Under the pieces are notes generated by a model that searched no databases, was not told the origin of the DNA, and saw nothing but the letters and a program-made list of their open reading frames with translations. A stretch of DNA of 64,000 nt from assembly GCF_000739995.1 (NCBI RefSeq), contig NZ_BBJX01000001.1:62001-126000 (forward strand). The letters are read 5' to 3'. The DNA is from Comamonas granuli NBRC 101663. GTDB taxonomy: Bacteria; Pseudomonadota; Gammaproteobacteria; Burkholderiales; Burkholderiaceae_C. The first letter of the stretch is position 1, and the number at the start of each line of letters is the position of its first letter. This document shows positions 29,620 through 38,735 of the stretch, in pieces. Made by a program: the position numbers and the translations under genes.

Positions 29620-30593
29620 GCGCGCACCTCGCTGGGGACGGCGTGCAGCCAGCAGGCGGCACGCGTGGCGCCGGCGTCCAGCAGCTCGGGGCGCTCGTGC
29701 AGGCAGCGCTCGAAGGCGCGCGCGCAGCGCGGGTTGAAGGCACAGCCCGGGGGAATGGCGTTGAGGCGCGGCATGGCTCCGTCGATCTGGTTGAGGCGCT
29801 CGCGGTCCTGCTCCATGTCGGGGATGGAGGCCATGAGGCCGGCGGTGTAGGGATGGGCGGGGTGATTGATGACCTGGTGCACGGGGCCGATCTCGGCGAT
29901 GCGGCCCGCGTACAGCACGGCCACGCGGTCGCAGGTCTCGGCGATCACGCCCATGTCGTGCGTGATGAGCATGACGGCGGCGCCGCGCGATTTGCAGATG
30001 TTCTTGAGCAACTGGATGATCTGTGCCTGGATGGACACGTCCAGCGCCGTCGTCGGCTCGTCGGCCACGATGAGCTGCGGCTCGGCCGCCAGCGCCAGGG
30101 CGATGACCACGCGCTGGCGCATGCCACCGGAGAACTGGTGCGGGTAGTGGTCGATGCGCTGCTCGGCCGCCGGGATGCCCGTGTCCTTGAGCAACTGGAT
30201 GGCGCGCGTGCGCGCCTCGGCCGGCGAGACGGGCAGGTGCGTGAGGATGGTCTCGGTGAGCTGCCGGCCCACGGTGTAGAGCGGGTTGAGCGAGGTCAGC
30301 GGGTCCTGGAAGATGGCGCCGATGCGCCGCCCGCGGATGTGGCGCATCTGCTCGTGGCCGAGGTGGTCGATGCGCTGGCCTTCGAGCAGGATCTGGCCCG
30401 CCGCCACGCGGCCCGGCGGCTCCAGCAGGCCGATGATGGCCGCCCCCGTGAGCGACTTGCCCGCGCCCGATTCGCCCACCACGCCGAGGATCTCGCCCGG
30501 CGCGATGGAGAAGGAAATGTCGTCCAGCGCGCGCAGCGTGCCGCGGCGGTGCGGGAATTCGACAACGAGGTTTTGGACTTCGAGTAATGACAT
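29616..30593 (-). CDS. dppD: Peptide ABC transporter ATP-binding protein (OppD/DppD type)
   Basis: Second ATPase subunit, 325 residues, with Walker A GESGAGKS at 40-47, the signature SGGMRQRVVIALALA and Walker B LIVADEPTTALD, plus the C-terminal PPGCAFNPRCARAFERC block. The start ATG is immediately preceded by the end of an intergenic filler element (GATCACTGAT), so its ribosome site, if any, is supplied by that element. It pairs with DppF to power the DppBC pore. Confidence 0.94.
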   Translation of the reverse strand: MSLLEVQNLVVEFPHRRGTLRALDDISFSIAPGEILGVVGESGAGKSLTGAAIIGLLEPPGRVAAGQILLEGQRIDHLGHEQMRHIRGRRIGAIFQDPLTSLNPLYTVGRQLTETILTHLPVSPAEARTRAIQLLKDTGIPAAEQRIDHYPHQFSGGMRQRVVIALALAAEPQLIVADEPTTALDVSIQAQIIQLLKNICKSRGAAVMLITHDMGVIAETCDRVAVLYAGRIAEIGPVHQVINHPAHPYTAGLMASIPDMEQDRERLNQIDGAMPRLNAIPPGCAFNPRCARAFERCLHERPELLDAGATRAACWLHAVPSEVRA

Positions 30594-30771
30594 ATCAGTG
30601 ATCTATGGCATGGCGCTGCGCGCCACCCACAGCGCGTGAAACTGGCACGCCCCCAGCGAGGGCAGCCGAGCAAGGGCCGCCCCGCAGCGAAGGCTGCGTC
30701 CTCCTGCCCGCATTGCGCAGCAATGCGAGAGCGGGGGGAAGACGCGAAGCGGCTCAGGGGGGTGTTCCATC
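30594..30771. repeat. Intergenic filler element (family 2), copy between dppC and dppD
   Basis: It spans exactly from the dppC stop to the dppD start. On the minus strand it reads ACACCCCCCTGAGCCGC, TTCCCCCCGCTCTCGCA, a TTGCTGCGCAA hairpin tip, GGGGCGGCCCTTGCTCGG and ends in ATGCCATAGATCACTGAT. All blocks are shared with 24668-24843. It interrupts an otherwise compact transporter operon. Confidence 0.82.
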
Positions 30772-31683
30772 TCAACGCAACCGGGGATTCAGGGCATCGC
30801 GCAGCCAATCGCCCAGCAGGTTGACCGACAGGGCGATGAGCACCAGCATCACGCCCGGAAACACCGTGATCCACCACTCGCCCGAGAACAGGTAGTCGTT
30901 GCCCACGCGGATCAGCGTGCCCAGCGAGGGCGAGGTGGGCGGCGCGCCCACGCCCAGGAAGGACAGCGTGGCCTCGGTGATGATGGCCGTGGCCACCTGG
31001 ATGGTAGCCAGCACCAGCACCGGCCCGAGCACGTTGGGCAGCACATGCTTGCGCATGATGGAGAGCGGCGCCACGCCCGTGACGCGCGCGGCCTGCACGT
31101 ATTCCTTGTTGCGCTCGACCAGGGTGGAGCCGCGCACCGTGCGCGCGTACTGCACCCAGCCGGTGAGCGAGATGGACAGGATCAGCACGCCGAAGGCCAG
31201 GGACTCGTGCGCATTGGGGAACAGCGCCCGCCCCACGCCCGCGATCAGCAGCGCCACGAGGATGGCGGGGAAGGACAGCATCACGTCGCACAGGCGCATG
31301 AGCACGGCGTCGATCCAGCCGCCGCGAAAGCCCGCCAGCAGGCCCAGGGTGACGCCCACGAGCACCGACAGCACGACCGACGCCAGGCCCACGATGAGCG
31401 AGATGCGCGCGCCGTAGATGAGCGCCGAGAGGATGTCGCGCCCCTGGTCGTCGGTGCCCAGCAGGTACTTGGTGCTGCCCTCGGCGCTCCAGGCGGGCGG
31501 CAGGCGCGCGTCGCCCAGCTCCAGGGTGGACAGGTCGAAGGGATTGTGCGGCGCCACCCAGCCGGCAAAGGCGGCGCAGAACACGCAGATGAATGCGATC
31601 AAGGCCGCCGCCATGGCCATGGGGGAGCTGCGGAAACTGTGGCCGACGTCGCTGTCGAGCCAGCGGGCAAGAGTGGTTTTCAT
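30772..31683 (-). CDS. dppC: Peptide ABC transporter permease (OppC/DppC type)
   Basis: Inner-membrane permease of 303 residues with an N-terminal OppC-type extension, about six membrane segments and the EAA loop in EYVQAARVTGVAPLSIMRKHVLPN that docks the ATPases. I take the ATG at 31681-31683; a GTG 30 bp upstream is possible, and neither has a clear ribosome site. It follows the first binding protein gene and pairs with the more distant DppB. Confidence 0.93.
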   Translation of the reverse strand: MKTTLARWLDSDVGHSFRSSPMAMAAALIAFICVFCAAFAGWVAPHNPFDLSTLELGDARLPPAWSAEGSTKYLLGTDDQGRDILSALIYGARISLIVGLASVVLSVLVGVTLGLLAGFRGGWIDAVLMRLCDVMLSFPAILVALLIAGVGRALFPNAHESLAFGVLILSISLTGWVQYARTVRGSTLVERNKEYVQAARVTGVAPLSIMRKHVLPNVLGPVLVLATIQVATAIITEATLSFLGVGAPPTSPSLGTLIRVGNDYLFSGEWWITVFPGVMLVLIALSVNLLGDWLRDALNPRLR

Positions 31684-31772
31684 GGGGGAAATTCGTGTCC
31701 GGGCGCTGCGCACCGCCAGCGGTGGCGGGCGGTGCGCAGGCCCTGCGGGAGACCTCGGTCAGGGGCGCAGCC

Positions 31773-33350
31773 TCACTGGATGCTCATCCACTTGAAGGGC
31801 ATGAAGTTGTCCGCCAGTTGCACCAGCTTGACCTTCTTGCTCACGCCCCAGGCCAGGGCCTGCTGGTGCAGCGGCAGGTGGCCCACGTCGGCGGCGTGGA
31901 TCTCGAAGGCCTCGCGGATCATGGCGTTGCGCTTGGTCTTGTCGGTCTCGGACTGGATCTTGCGCGTGAGCTCATCGACCTTGGCGTTGCAGTACGAGCC
32001 CAAGTTGAACTGGCCCGTGCCCTTGTCGTCGGGGCAGGCCATGAGGGCATTGAGCGCGTTGTGCGCGTCGTAGGTGCCCGGCGTCCAGCCCAGCATGTAG
32101 AAGCTGGTGTTGCGGCTCAGGATCTTGGGGAAGTACGTGCCCTTGGTCTCGGCCTGCAGGTTCACCTTGACGTTGATGCGCGAGAGGTTGGCGGCCACCG
32201 TCTGGCAGATGCGCCCGTCGTTCACGTAGCGGTCGTTGGGGCAGTTCATGGTGACCTCGAAGCCGCCCGCATAGCCGGCGTCGGCCAGGAGCTTCTTGGC
32301 GGCCTCCACGTCGTAGGGCAGGCGCTTCATGTCGGCCTGGAAGCCGTTGATGCCCGGCCCCACCATGAGCGCCGAGGGGTTGGAGGCGCCGCGCATCACG
32401 GTCTTCTTGATGCCCTCGATGTCGATGGCCTGGTAGAAGGCCTGGCGCACGCGCTTGTCCTTGAACGGGTTCTTGCCCTTGACGCTGGAGTACAGCAGCT
32501 CGTCGCGCTTCTGGTCCATGCCCAGGAAGATGGTGCGCAGCTCGGGGCCGGTGACGGCGCGCGTCGTGCTGTTGTTGTTCACGCGCTCGATGTCCTGCAC
32601 GGGCACGGGCTCCATCACGTCCACCTCGCCCGAGAGCAGGGCCGCCACGCGCGTGGCGTCGTTGCCGATGGGGGTGAAGATGATGTCCGCCGCGTTGCCC
32701 TCGATCTTGTCCCAGTAGTTGCCGTTGCGCGTGAACGTGGTGCGCACGCCGGGCTGGCGCTCGCGCAGGCGGTACGGGCCCGTGCCGTTGGCCTTGAACG
32801 AGGCCGTGTTCTCTATGCCCTTGCGCCGATCGACCGGGGCAGTGGCCTGGTTGGCCTCGCACCACTTCTTGCTCATGATGAACACCAGCGAGATCACGTC
32901 GGGCAGGATGGGGAACGGCGCCTTGGTCTCGATCTCGACCGTGTGGCTGTCGATCTTGCGCACTTCCTTGATGTCGTTGGTGTAGCTCTTCATGTCCGAG
33001 CCCTCGACCTGGGTGCGCGCGAAGCTGAACAGCACGTCGTCGGCCGTGAACGGCGTGCCGTCATGGAATTGCACGCCCTTGCGCAGCTCGAAGCGCCACA
33101 CCGTGGGCGCGGTCTGCTTCCAGGCCGTGGCCAGCGCGGGCGCCAGGCTCAGGTCCTTGTTGCGGCCCACCAGGGGCTCGTACACATTGCCCGTGACGCT
33201 CAGTTGCAGCGATTCGTTGAGCGAATGCGGGTCCATGGACAGGGCGTCACCCTGGTTGGCGATGCGGATGGTTTGCGCATTTGCTACAACTACCGTAGCG
33301 CTTAGCGCCGCCAGCACGGCGCTGGCGAGCATTTTCTTATGGAATTTCAT
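31773..33350 (-). CDS. dppA: Peptide ABC transporter substrate-binding protein, copy 1
   Basis: Periplasmic binding protein of the DppA/OppA family (SBP_bac_5), 525 residues. The start at ATG 33348-33350 has AGGAG about seven bases upstream. The signal peptide MKFHKKMLASAVLAALSATV continues to an ANAQ-type cleavage site near residue 26. Family features include LAPALATAWKQ, FHDGTPFTADDVLFSF, NGTGPYRL and VRQAFYQAID. Part of the signal-peptide coding region resembles the end of a family 1 repeat. It follows an M20 amidohydrolase gene, so imported N-acylated or blocked peptides may be its ligands (inference). Confidence 0.93.
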   Translation of the reverse strand: MKFHKKMLASAVLAALSATVVVANAQTIRIANQGDALSMDPHSLNESLQLSVTGNVYEPLVGRNKDLSLAPALATAWKQTAPTVWRFELRKGVQFHDGTPFTADDVLFSFARTQVEGSDMKSYTNDIKEVRKIDSHTVEIETKAPFPILPDVISLVFIMSKKWCEANQATAPVDRRKGIENTASFKANGTGPYRLRERQPGVRTTFTRNGNYWDKIEGNAADIIFTPIGNDATRVAALLSGEVDVMEPVPVQDIERVNNNSTTRAVTGPELRTIFLGMDQKRDELLYSSVKGKNPFKDKRVRQAFYQAIDIEGIKKTVMRGASNPSALMVGPGINGFQADMKRLPYDVEAAKKLLADAGYAGGFEVTMNCPNDRYVNDGRICQTVAANLSRINVKVNLQAETKGTYFPKILSRNTSFYMLGWTPGTYDAHNALNALMACPDDKGTGQFNLGSYCNAKVDELTRKIQSETDKTKRNAMIREAFEIHAADVGHLPLHQQALAWGVSKKVKLVQLADNFMPFKWMSIQ

Positions 33351-33382
33351 GGTCGGTCTCCTCGTGGTGGTAAACCCAGAAT

Positions 33383-34600
33383 TCATGCCACGGGCAGGGG
33401 CATGGACTGTTCGATCAGGCTCGCGTGCAACGCCGCGCCCAGCGGCAGGATGTCGTCGTTGAAGTCGTAGCGGCTGTTGTGCAGCGCGCTGCCGCTGGCG
33501 CCCGTGCCCTGGCCGATGCGCAGGTAGGCGCCGGGCTTGGTCTGCAGCATGAAGGAAAAATCCTCGGCGCCCATGCTGGGCTCGAGGTCGCGCACCACCT
33601 GCTCGGCCCCCACCAGGCTCTCGGCCACGTCGCCCGCAAAGCGCGCCTCGGCCTCGGAGTTGATGGTGGCCGGGTAGATGCGCTCGTAGTGCACGGTGAC
33701 CGTGGCGCCAAAGCCCAGGGCGATGGCATTGCACATCTCCTTGAGGCGCCGTTCCACCAGTTCCTGCACCTGCGGATCGAAGGTGCGCACCGTGCCCACG
33801 ATGCGCGCCGTGCCGGGCAGCACGCTGAAGGCGCCCATGTCGCCCGCGTGCACGGCGCACAGGCTCAGGACGGCGCTCTCGATGGGCCGCACATTGCGCG
33901 AGACGATGCTCTGCGCCGCGGTGATGATGTGCGCCGCCACCAGCACCACGTCCACCGTCTGGTAGGCGTGCGCGCCGTGGCCGCCGCGGCCCTTGATCTC
34001 GATGGTGACGCGGTCGGCCGCCGCCATCATGGGGCCGGAGTTGATGCCCACCATGCCCGGTTTGAGCTGGGGCCAGTTGTGCATGGCGTAGATGGCCTGC
34101 ACGGGAAAGCGCTCGAACAGGCCTTCCTCGATCATCACGCGCGCCCCGCCGTAGCCCTCTTCGCCCGGCTGGAACACCAGCACCGCCGTGCCGTCGAACT
34201 GGCGCGTCTGCGCCAGGTAGCGCGCCGCGCCCACCAGCATGGCGGTGTGCCCGTCGTGCCCGCAGCCGTGCATCAGGCCGCTCTTGCACGACTTCCAGGC
34301 AAACTCGTTGTCCTCGGTGATGGGCAGCGCGTCCATGTCGGCGCGCAGGCCCACCATGGCGCCGCTGGCACGCGTCTGGCCATGGATCACGGCCACCAGG
34401 CCCGTGCGGCCCAGGCCTTCGTGGATGGCGTCCACGCCGCAGACCTGGAGGGCCTCCTTCACGCGGGCCGCCGTATACACCTCTTCGAAGCCCAGCTCCG
34501 GGTGGGCGTGCAGGTCGCGGCGCAAGGCGGTCAGCTCGGGGTGGTACTGCGCGATGTGCGCAAAGGCGCGCCCCCCGGCTTTCAGGCGCTGCGTCTGCAT
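33383..34600 (-). CDS. M20-family amidohydrolase (hippurate hydrolase/N-acyl-amino-acid deacylase type)
   Basis: Cytoplasmic metallohydrolase of 405 residues. The start ATG 34598-34600 has GGGAGG upstream. Metal ligands are visible in MHGCGHDGHT and FQPGEEGYGG, and the dimerisation domain begins near GRGGHGAHAY; SMGAEDFSFML carries the C-terminal ligand region. Such enzymes cleave N-acyl amino acids, hippurate or indole-acetyl conjugates. It begins 1 bp from the dppB stop and precedes a binding protein gene, so hydrolysis of the imported substrate in the cytoplasm is likely. Confidence 0.92.
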   Translation of the reverse strand: MQTQRLKAGGRAFAHIAQYHPELTALRRDLHAHPELGFEEVYTAARVKEALQVCGVDAIHEGLGRTGLVAVIHGQTRASGAMVGLRADMDALPITEDNEFAWKSCKSGLMHGCGHDGHTAMLVGAARYLAQTRQFDGTAVLVFQPGEEGYGGARVMIEEGLFERFPVQAIYAMHNWPQLKPGMVGINSGPMMAAADRVTIEIKGRGGHGAHAYQTVDVVLVAAHIITAAQSIVSRNVRPIESAVLSLCAVHAGDMGAFSVLPGTARIVGTVRTFDPQVQELVERRLKEMCNAIALGFGATVTVHYERIYPATINSEAEARFAGDVAESLVGAEQVVRDLEPSMGAEDFSFMLQTKPGAYLRIGQGTGASGSALHNSRYDFNDDILPLGAALHASLIEQSMPLPVA

Positions 34601-34601
34601 C

Positions 34602-35582
34602 TCAGTGTCCTCCCGCCTTGACCGCGCGCAGGCGCGGGTCCACGGCAAAGTAAAGCAGGTCCACCACCAGATTGATGACCACGAAGATCAGTGCAATGAG
34701 GCACAGGTAGGCCGCCATGACCGGAATGTCGGCGAACGTGACGGCCTGGATGAACAGCAGGCCCATGCCGGGCCACTGGAACACCGTCTCGGTGATGATG
34801 GCAAAGGCGATCAGCCCGCCGAGCTGCAGGCCCGTGATGGTCATCACCGGCACCAGCGTGTTCTTGAGCGCATGGCCGAAGTGGATGGCACGGTCCGTCA
34901 GGCCGCGGGCGCGCGCGAACTTGATGTAGTCGGTGCGCAGCACCTCCAGCATCTCGGCGCGCACCAGGCGCATGATCAGCGTGAGCTGGAAGATCGCCAG
35001 CGTGATGGCCGGCAGCGTGATGTGGTGCCAGCCCTTGGGCGTGAGCAGGCCGGAGGACCACCAGCCGACCTGCACCACCGGGCCGCGGCCGAAGCTCGGG
35101 AACCAGCCCAGCGTGACCGAGAACACCAGGATCAGCAGGATGCCGATCAGGAAGGTGGGCAGCGAGACACCCAGCAGCGAGAACGTCATGAACACCTGGC
35201 TGGTGAACGTGCCGCGCTTCAAGGCCGCATACACCCCCATGGGCACGCCCACGGCCAGCGCCAGCACGGCCGCCACCAGCGCCAGCTCCAGCGTGGCGGG
35301 AAAGCGCTCGGCGATCAGGCGCGAGACCTTGGCGCCCTGGCGCAGCGACAGGCCGAACTCCCCCTGCGCGGCGTTGACCAGGAAATGCCAGAACTGCACG
35401 AAGAAGGGCTGGTCCAGCCCCAGGCTGGCGCGCAGCTCGCGGATCTGCTCGGGCGTGGCATCCTGCCCCAGCAGAAAGACCACGGGGTCGCCCACATACT
35501 GGAACAGCATGAAGGAAATGAAGGCCACCGTGACCATGACGATCAGGGCCTGGATCAGGCGGCGCAGGATGAACGCAAGCAT
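34602..35582 (-). CDS. dppB: Peptide ABC transporter permease (OppB/DppB type)
   Basis: Inner-membrane permease of 326 residues with the N-terminal MLAFILRRLIQALIVM helix, a periplasmic loop (about 30-95) and further membrane segments; the EAA loop lies in YIKFARARGLTDRAIHFGHALKN. It is separated from its partner DppC by the amidohydrolase and a binding protein gene, an uncommon order. Confidence 0.93.
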   Translation of the reverse strand: MLAFILRRLIQALIVMVTVAFISFMLFQYVGDPVVFLLGQDATPEQIRELRASLGLDQPFFVQFWHFLVNAAQGEFGLSLRQGAKVSRLIAERFPATLELALVAAVLALAVGVPMGVYAALKRGTFTSQVFMTFSLLGVSLPTFLIGILLILVFSVTLGWFPSFGRGPVVQVGWWSSGLLTPKGWHHITLPAITLAIFQLTLIMRLVRAEMLEVLRTDYIKFARARGLTDRAIHFGHALKNTLVPVMTITGLQLGGLIAFAIITETVFQWPGMGLLFIQAVTFADIPVMAAYLCLIALIFVVINLVVDLLYFAVDPRLRAVKAGGH

Positions 35583-35721
35583 CGGGCAGAAAATCGAGTG
35601 AGTGTTCGACGGCGGGCAGCGCCCGCTCGTGGCGGGCGATGCCGCTGATTATCATGCCCCGCAGGGCGGTGAAACCCCGCGGAATACCCGGAGCCTGCGG
35701 GGAGCGCGTGCCGCGGCGCGG
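35583..35721 (-). other. Structured gap between the second binding protein gene and dppB
   Basis: CCCCGCAGG (35655-35663) and CCTGCGGGG (35694-35702) form a 9-bp stem with an internal small hairpin. On the minus strand it follows the binding protein gene and has no T-run, so it may reduce read-through or protect the upstream mRNA, allowing more binding protein than permease. No gene is present. Confidence 0.4.
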
Positions 35722-37302
35722 TCAGTTGACCTTCACCAGGCGCATGTCCACGCGGTTGTCCGCGCGGTGCACCAGCTCGATGTTCTTCTTCATCGCCCAG
35801 GGGATCACCTGGTCGTGCAGCGGAATATGCGAGACGGTGTCGTTGGACAGCTGCAGCGCCTCGGTCAGCATGCGCGCACGCACCGGGGCGTCGGTTTCGC
35901 CCTTGATGCGGTCCACGAGGTAGTCCATGCGCTGGTTGCTGTAGCGGCCCACGTTGTAGTTGCCGTCGCCGCCCTGGCCCACGCTGCGCACCAGCGACTG
36001 CAGGCTGTAGAGCGCATCGAACGTGGGCACGCCCCAGCCCAGCATGTAAATGCTGGCCTCATAGCGCTGCACCATGGGGAAGTAGGTGGCCATGGGCATG
36101 GTGCGCAGCTTGGCCTTGACGCCGATGCGCGACCACATGGCCGTGACGGCCTGGCAGATGGCTTCGTCGTTGATGTAGCGGTTGTTCGGGCAGGCGAAGT
36201 CCACCTCGAAGCCATCGGCGTAGCCCGCCTCGGCCATGAGCTTCTTGGCCGCCTCCACGTCGTAGGGGAAGCGCTTGGCCACCCCCTCGGTCCAGCCCGC
36301 CACCTGCGGCGCCACCAGCGCGCCCGTGGGTTTGCCCAGGCCGCGCATGGTGCTCCTGGCGATGGTGTTCACGTCGATGGCCTGGTACATGGCCTTGCGC
36401 ACGCGCAGGTCCTTGAGCGGGTTCTTGCCCTTGATGTTGGAGCCCGGCAGTTCGTCGCGGAACTGGTCCATGCCCAGGAAGATGGTGCGGTTCTCCACGC
36501 CGTCGACCACCTTGAGGTCGGCGCTCGCGCGCAGGCGGCCCAGGTCCTGGGGCGTGGGGTCCAGCACCATGTCGACCTCACCCGAGAGCAGCGCGGCGAT
36601 GCGCGTGGCCGAGGACTTGATCGGCGTGTAGACGATCTCGGTCACGTTGCCGTCCATCTTGCCCCACCAGTGGGGGTTGCGCTTGAAGACCATCTTCACG
36701 TCGGGCTGCCAGGATTCCAGCGTGTAGGGCCCCGTGCCCAGGGCATTGCGGTGGGCAAAGTTCTCGTCCTTGCCCTTCATGTCCATGGGTTCGACGGATT
36801 TGTTCTTCTCGGCCCAGGCCTTGCTCATCATGCGCAGCTCGGTCATCTGGCGCAGCAGCACGGGGTTGGGTGCCGCCAGGAAGACGTCGATGGTGCCGCC
36901 ATCGACCTTGGCAACCTTGGTGATGCCCTGCACATAGGGCGTGAAGTTGGAGGTCTTGGCCATGGCGCGCTGGATGGAGTACACGGCGTCGTCGGCCGTG
37001 AAGGGCGAGCCATCACTGAACTTCACCCCCTGGCGCAGGCTGAAGCGGATCTGCGTGGGGCTGATTTCCTTCCAGGACGTGGCCAGCACGGGCTCCACGT
37101 CGAACGTCTTGCTGTTGTAGTAGACCAGGCTCTCGTACACATTGGCGTGCAGGCCGTTCTGCAGGGCGTTGTTCTGCGAGTGGATGTCCCAGGTGGAGAT
37201 TTCCCCCTGGCTGGCCCATTTGAACGGCTTGGCTTGCACCGCTGGTGCCACGAGCATCGCGGCCGCAGCCGCCATGGACAGAAGACTGAACTGGAACTTC
37301 AT
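35722..37302 (-). CDS. Peptide ABC transporter substrate-binding protein, copy 2
   Basis: SBP_bac_5 protein of 526 residues and first gene of the operon. The ATG at 37300-37302 has AGAGGG five bases upstream. The signal peptide MKFQFSLLSMAAAAAMLVAPAVQA ends near residue 24. Shared features with the copy at 31773 include FSDGSPFTADDAVYSI, LGTGPYTLESWQP, NRTIFLGMDQFRDEL and PYDVEAAKKLMAEAGYADGFE, so the two are paralogues, but divergent enough to differ in specificity. An AT-rich stretch upstream (37305-37345) probably holds the operon promoter. Confidence 0.93.
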   Translation of the reverse strand: MKFQFSLLSMAAAAAMLVAPAVQAKPFKWASQGEISTWDIHSQNNALQNGLHANVYESLVYYNSKTFDVEPVLATSWKEISPTQIRFSLRQGVKFSDGSPFTADDAVYSIQRAMAKTSNFTPYVQGITKVAKVDGGTIDVFLAAPNPVLLRQMTELRMMSKAWAEKNKSVEPMDMKGKDENFAHRNALGTGPYTLESWQPDVKMVFKRNPHWWGKMDGNVTEIVYTPIKSSATRIAALLSGEVDMVLDPTPQDLGRLRASADLKVVDGVENRTIFLGMDQFRDELPGSNIKGKNPLKDLRVRKAMYQAIDVNTIARSTMRGLGKPTGALVAPQVAGWTEGVAKRFPYDVEAAKKLMAEAGYADGFEVDFACPNNRYINDEAICQAVTAMWSRIGVKAKLRTMPMATYFPMVQRYEASIYMLGWGVPTFDALYSLQSLVRSVGQGGDGNYNVGRYSNQRMDYLVDRIKGETDAPVRARMLTEALQLSNDTVSHIPLHDQVIPWAMKKNIELVHRADNRVDMRLVKVN

Positions 37303-37427
37303 GGATCCCTCTTCAATAAAAAGCGCTACTATACAACACGAAGCATAGGGATCGCTATGGGTTTTCCCTGAATTCCCGGTGGTCCAGTGGGTTTTGGCAG
37401 GGCCAGCGATCGCCCTGCTCCAGACGC

Positions 37428-37455
37428 AAAAAAGCCAGCCCGAAGGCTGGCTTTT
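37428..37455 (-). terminator. Intrinsic terminator of the porin gene
   Basis: On the minus strand AAAAGCCAGCC, loop TTCG, GGCTGGCTTTTTT. It lies 36 bp after the porin stop. Four T residues on the other side make it weakly bidirectional. Confidence 0.9.
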
Positions 37456-37491
37456 GCACTTCATGCAACGCTGGCTCAGGCCAGCCAGGCA

Positions 37492-38418
37492 TTAGAAGTT
37501 GTGACGCAGGCCAACGCCGAAGTGGTTCTTGGCGCCGGTAGCGTAGCCGCCGGGCAGAGCGCCGTTGGCGTCGCCGTCCTTGTAGTACACAGCGTAAGCG
37601 AAGGTGCGCTTGGACAGGGCGTACTTGCCTTCCAGCACGAAGTCGGTGTTCTTCATGCCGGTGCCGTTTTCACGAGCGATGTCCAGGGTCACAGCAAATG
37701 CGCCCAGGGGAACGGTACCACCGATGGTGAAGCCCTTGGAAGGACCGCCGGCGTTTTGCAGCGAGCCGGCCAGCACGAAGCTGCCGAAGTCGTACTTGGC
37801 GCCCAGGGCCATGTTGCCCTTGAGGGTCTGGGTCTTGTTGTAGGACAGAGCCACTGCCAGAGGACCTTGAGCGTAGATGGCGTTCAGGTCGTACTTGCTG
37901 TTGCCGCCGTTGTCGGGCTTGGCGATGTAACCCAGGGTACCTTGGAAGCCGTTGGCAGCGAAGGTGTACTGGAACACGCTGTCGTTACGCGTAGGACCGC
38001 CAGCAAAACCGAACTGGTTGGCCACAGCCGAGTAGTTGGCGGTGCCGGTCAGTTCCCAGGCAGCAACGCCGAAGAAGCTGGGGGTCAGGGTACGGCCGAA
38101 CTGGAAGCGGCCGAAGTTGCCTTGCAGAGCCATCCAGGCGTTACGCTGCCAGGTGTTGGCGTCGGTCTTGCCGTTTTCGGCGTTGATGCCCTGCTCGAAG
38201 TTGAAGGAAGCCTTCAGGCCGCCACCCAGATCTTCCACGCCACGCACGCCCAGACGGCTGTTGCCGTTGTTCAGCACGCCGTTGCCGCTCATCTGAGCGG
38301 AAACGCCGTTGGACTTGGCCAGAGACAGGTCAGCCACGCCGTACAGGGTCACGGACGATTGAGCCATGGCGACGCCGGAAGCAGCCAGTGCAGCCAGGGC
38401 AATCAGAGATTTTTTCAT
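37492..38418 (-). CDS. Gram-negative general porin (Omp32-like)
   Basis: Outer-membrane trimeric porin precursor of 308 residues. The signal peptide MKKSLIALAALAASGVAMA precedes QSSVTLYGVADLSL, the conserved first strand of Burkholderiales porins; SRLGVRGVEDLGGGLKASFNFEQG is the second conserved block, and the chain ends in phenylalanine (GVGLRHNF) for Bam recognition. It is somewhat shorter than Omp32-type porins. TTGGAG nine bases upstream is the ribosome site. Codon use is less GC-biased than its neighbours, as expected for a highly expressed gene. It is monocistronic with its own terminator. Confidence 0.95.
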   Translation of the reverse strand: MKKSLIALAALAASGVAMAQSSVTLYGVADLSLAKSNGVSAQMSGNGVLNNGNSRLGVRGVEDLGGGLKASFNFEQGINAENGKTDANTWQRNAWMALQGNFGRFQFGRTLTPSFFGVAAWELTGTANYSAVANQFGFAGGPTRNDSVFQYTFAANGFQGTLGYIAKPDNGGNSKYDLNAIYAQGPLAVALSYNKTQTLKGNMALGAKYDFGSFVLAGSLQNAGGPSKGFTIGGTVPLGAFAVTLDIARENGTGMKNTDFVLEGKYALSKRTFAYAVYYKDGDANGALPGGYATGAKNHFGVGLRHNF

Positions 38419-38735
38419 TGCGAGTTACTCCAAGGTTAAACATAGGGCGCCGGTACGGGGGGTCTGGGTTGGTTTGCACCTTGGCAATCCCGCCGGTTCC
38501 CCGGGCCAACCTCCTGGTGGGGAAGTTAGCGCTATTGCACCAGACGTCGGCGGGTTTCGCAAAGGAAATCACCCAGAAGCCGCCCTAAAACCCCATTTCG
38601 TTGCCTACCTGCAACACCCCGGCCGGGAACGGCGCCAGGCTCTGGCCAGACCCGGTTTTCCCCGCCGCAACCCCGGGGTGTTTGTATGGGAATGCAAAAC
38701 CTGTCACACCCATGAAACACCTCGGACGACATGCT
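38419..38735 (-). promoter_or_regulatory. Porin promoter and leader; downstream region of the OsmC gene
   Basis: No gene fits in these 317 bases. On the minus strand TTGCGA (38557-38562) and TGCAAT (38534-38539) with a 17-bp spacer could be the porin promoter, giving a leader of about 110 nt. Nearer the OsmC stop, CACCCCGG (38615-38622) and CCGGGGTG (38673-38680) close a long imperfect hairpin centred on TCTGGCCAGA (38641-38650). Confidence 0.4.
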
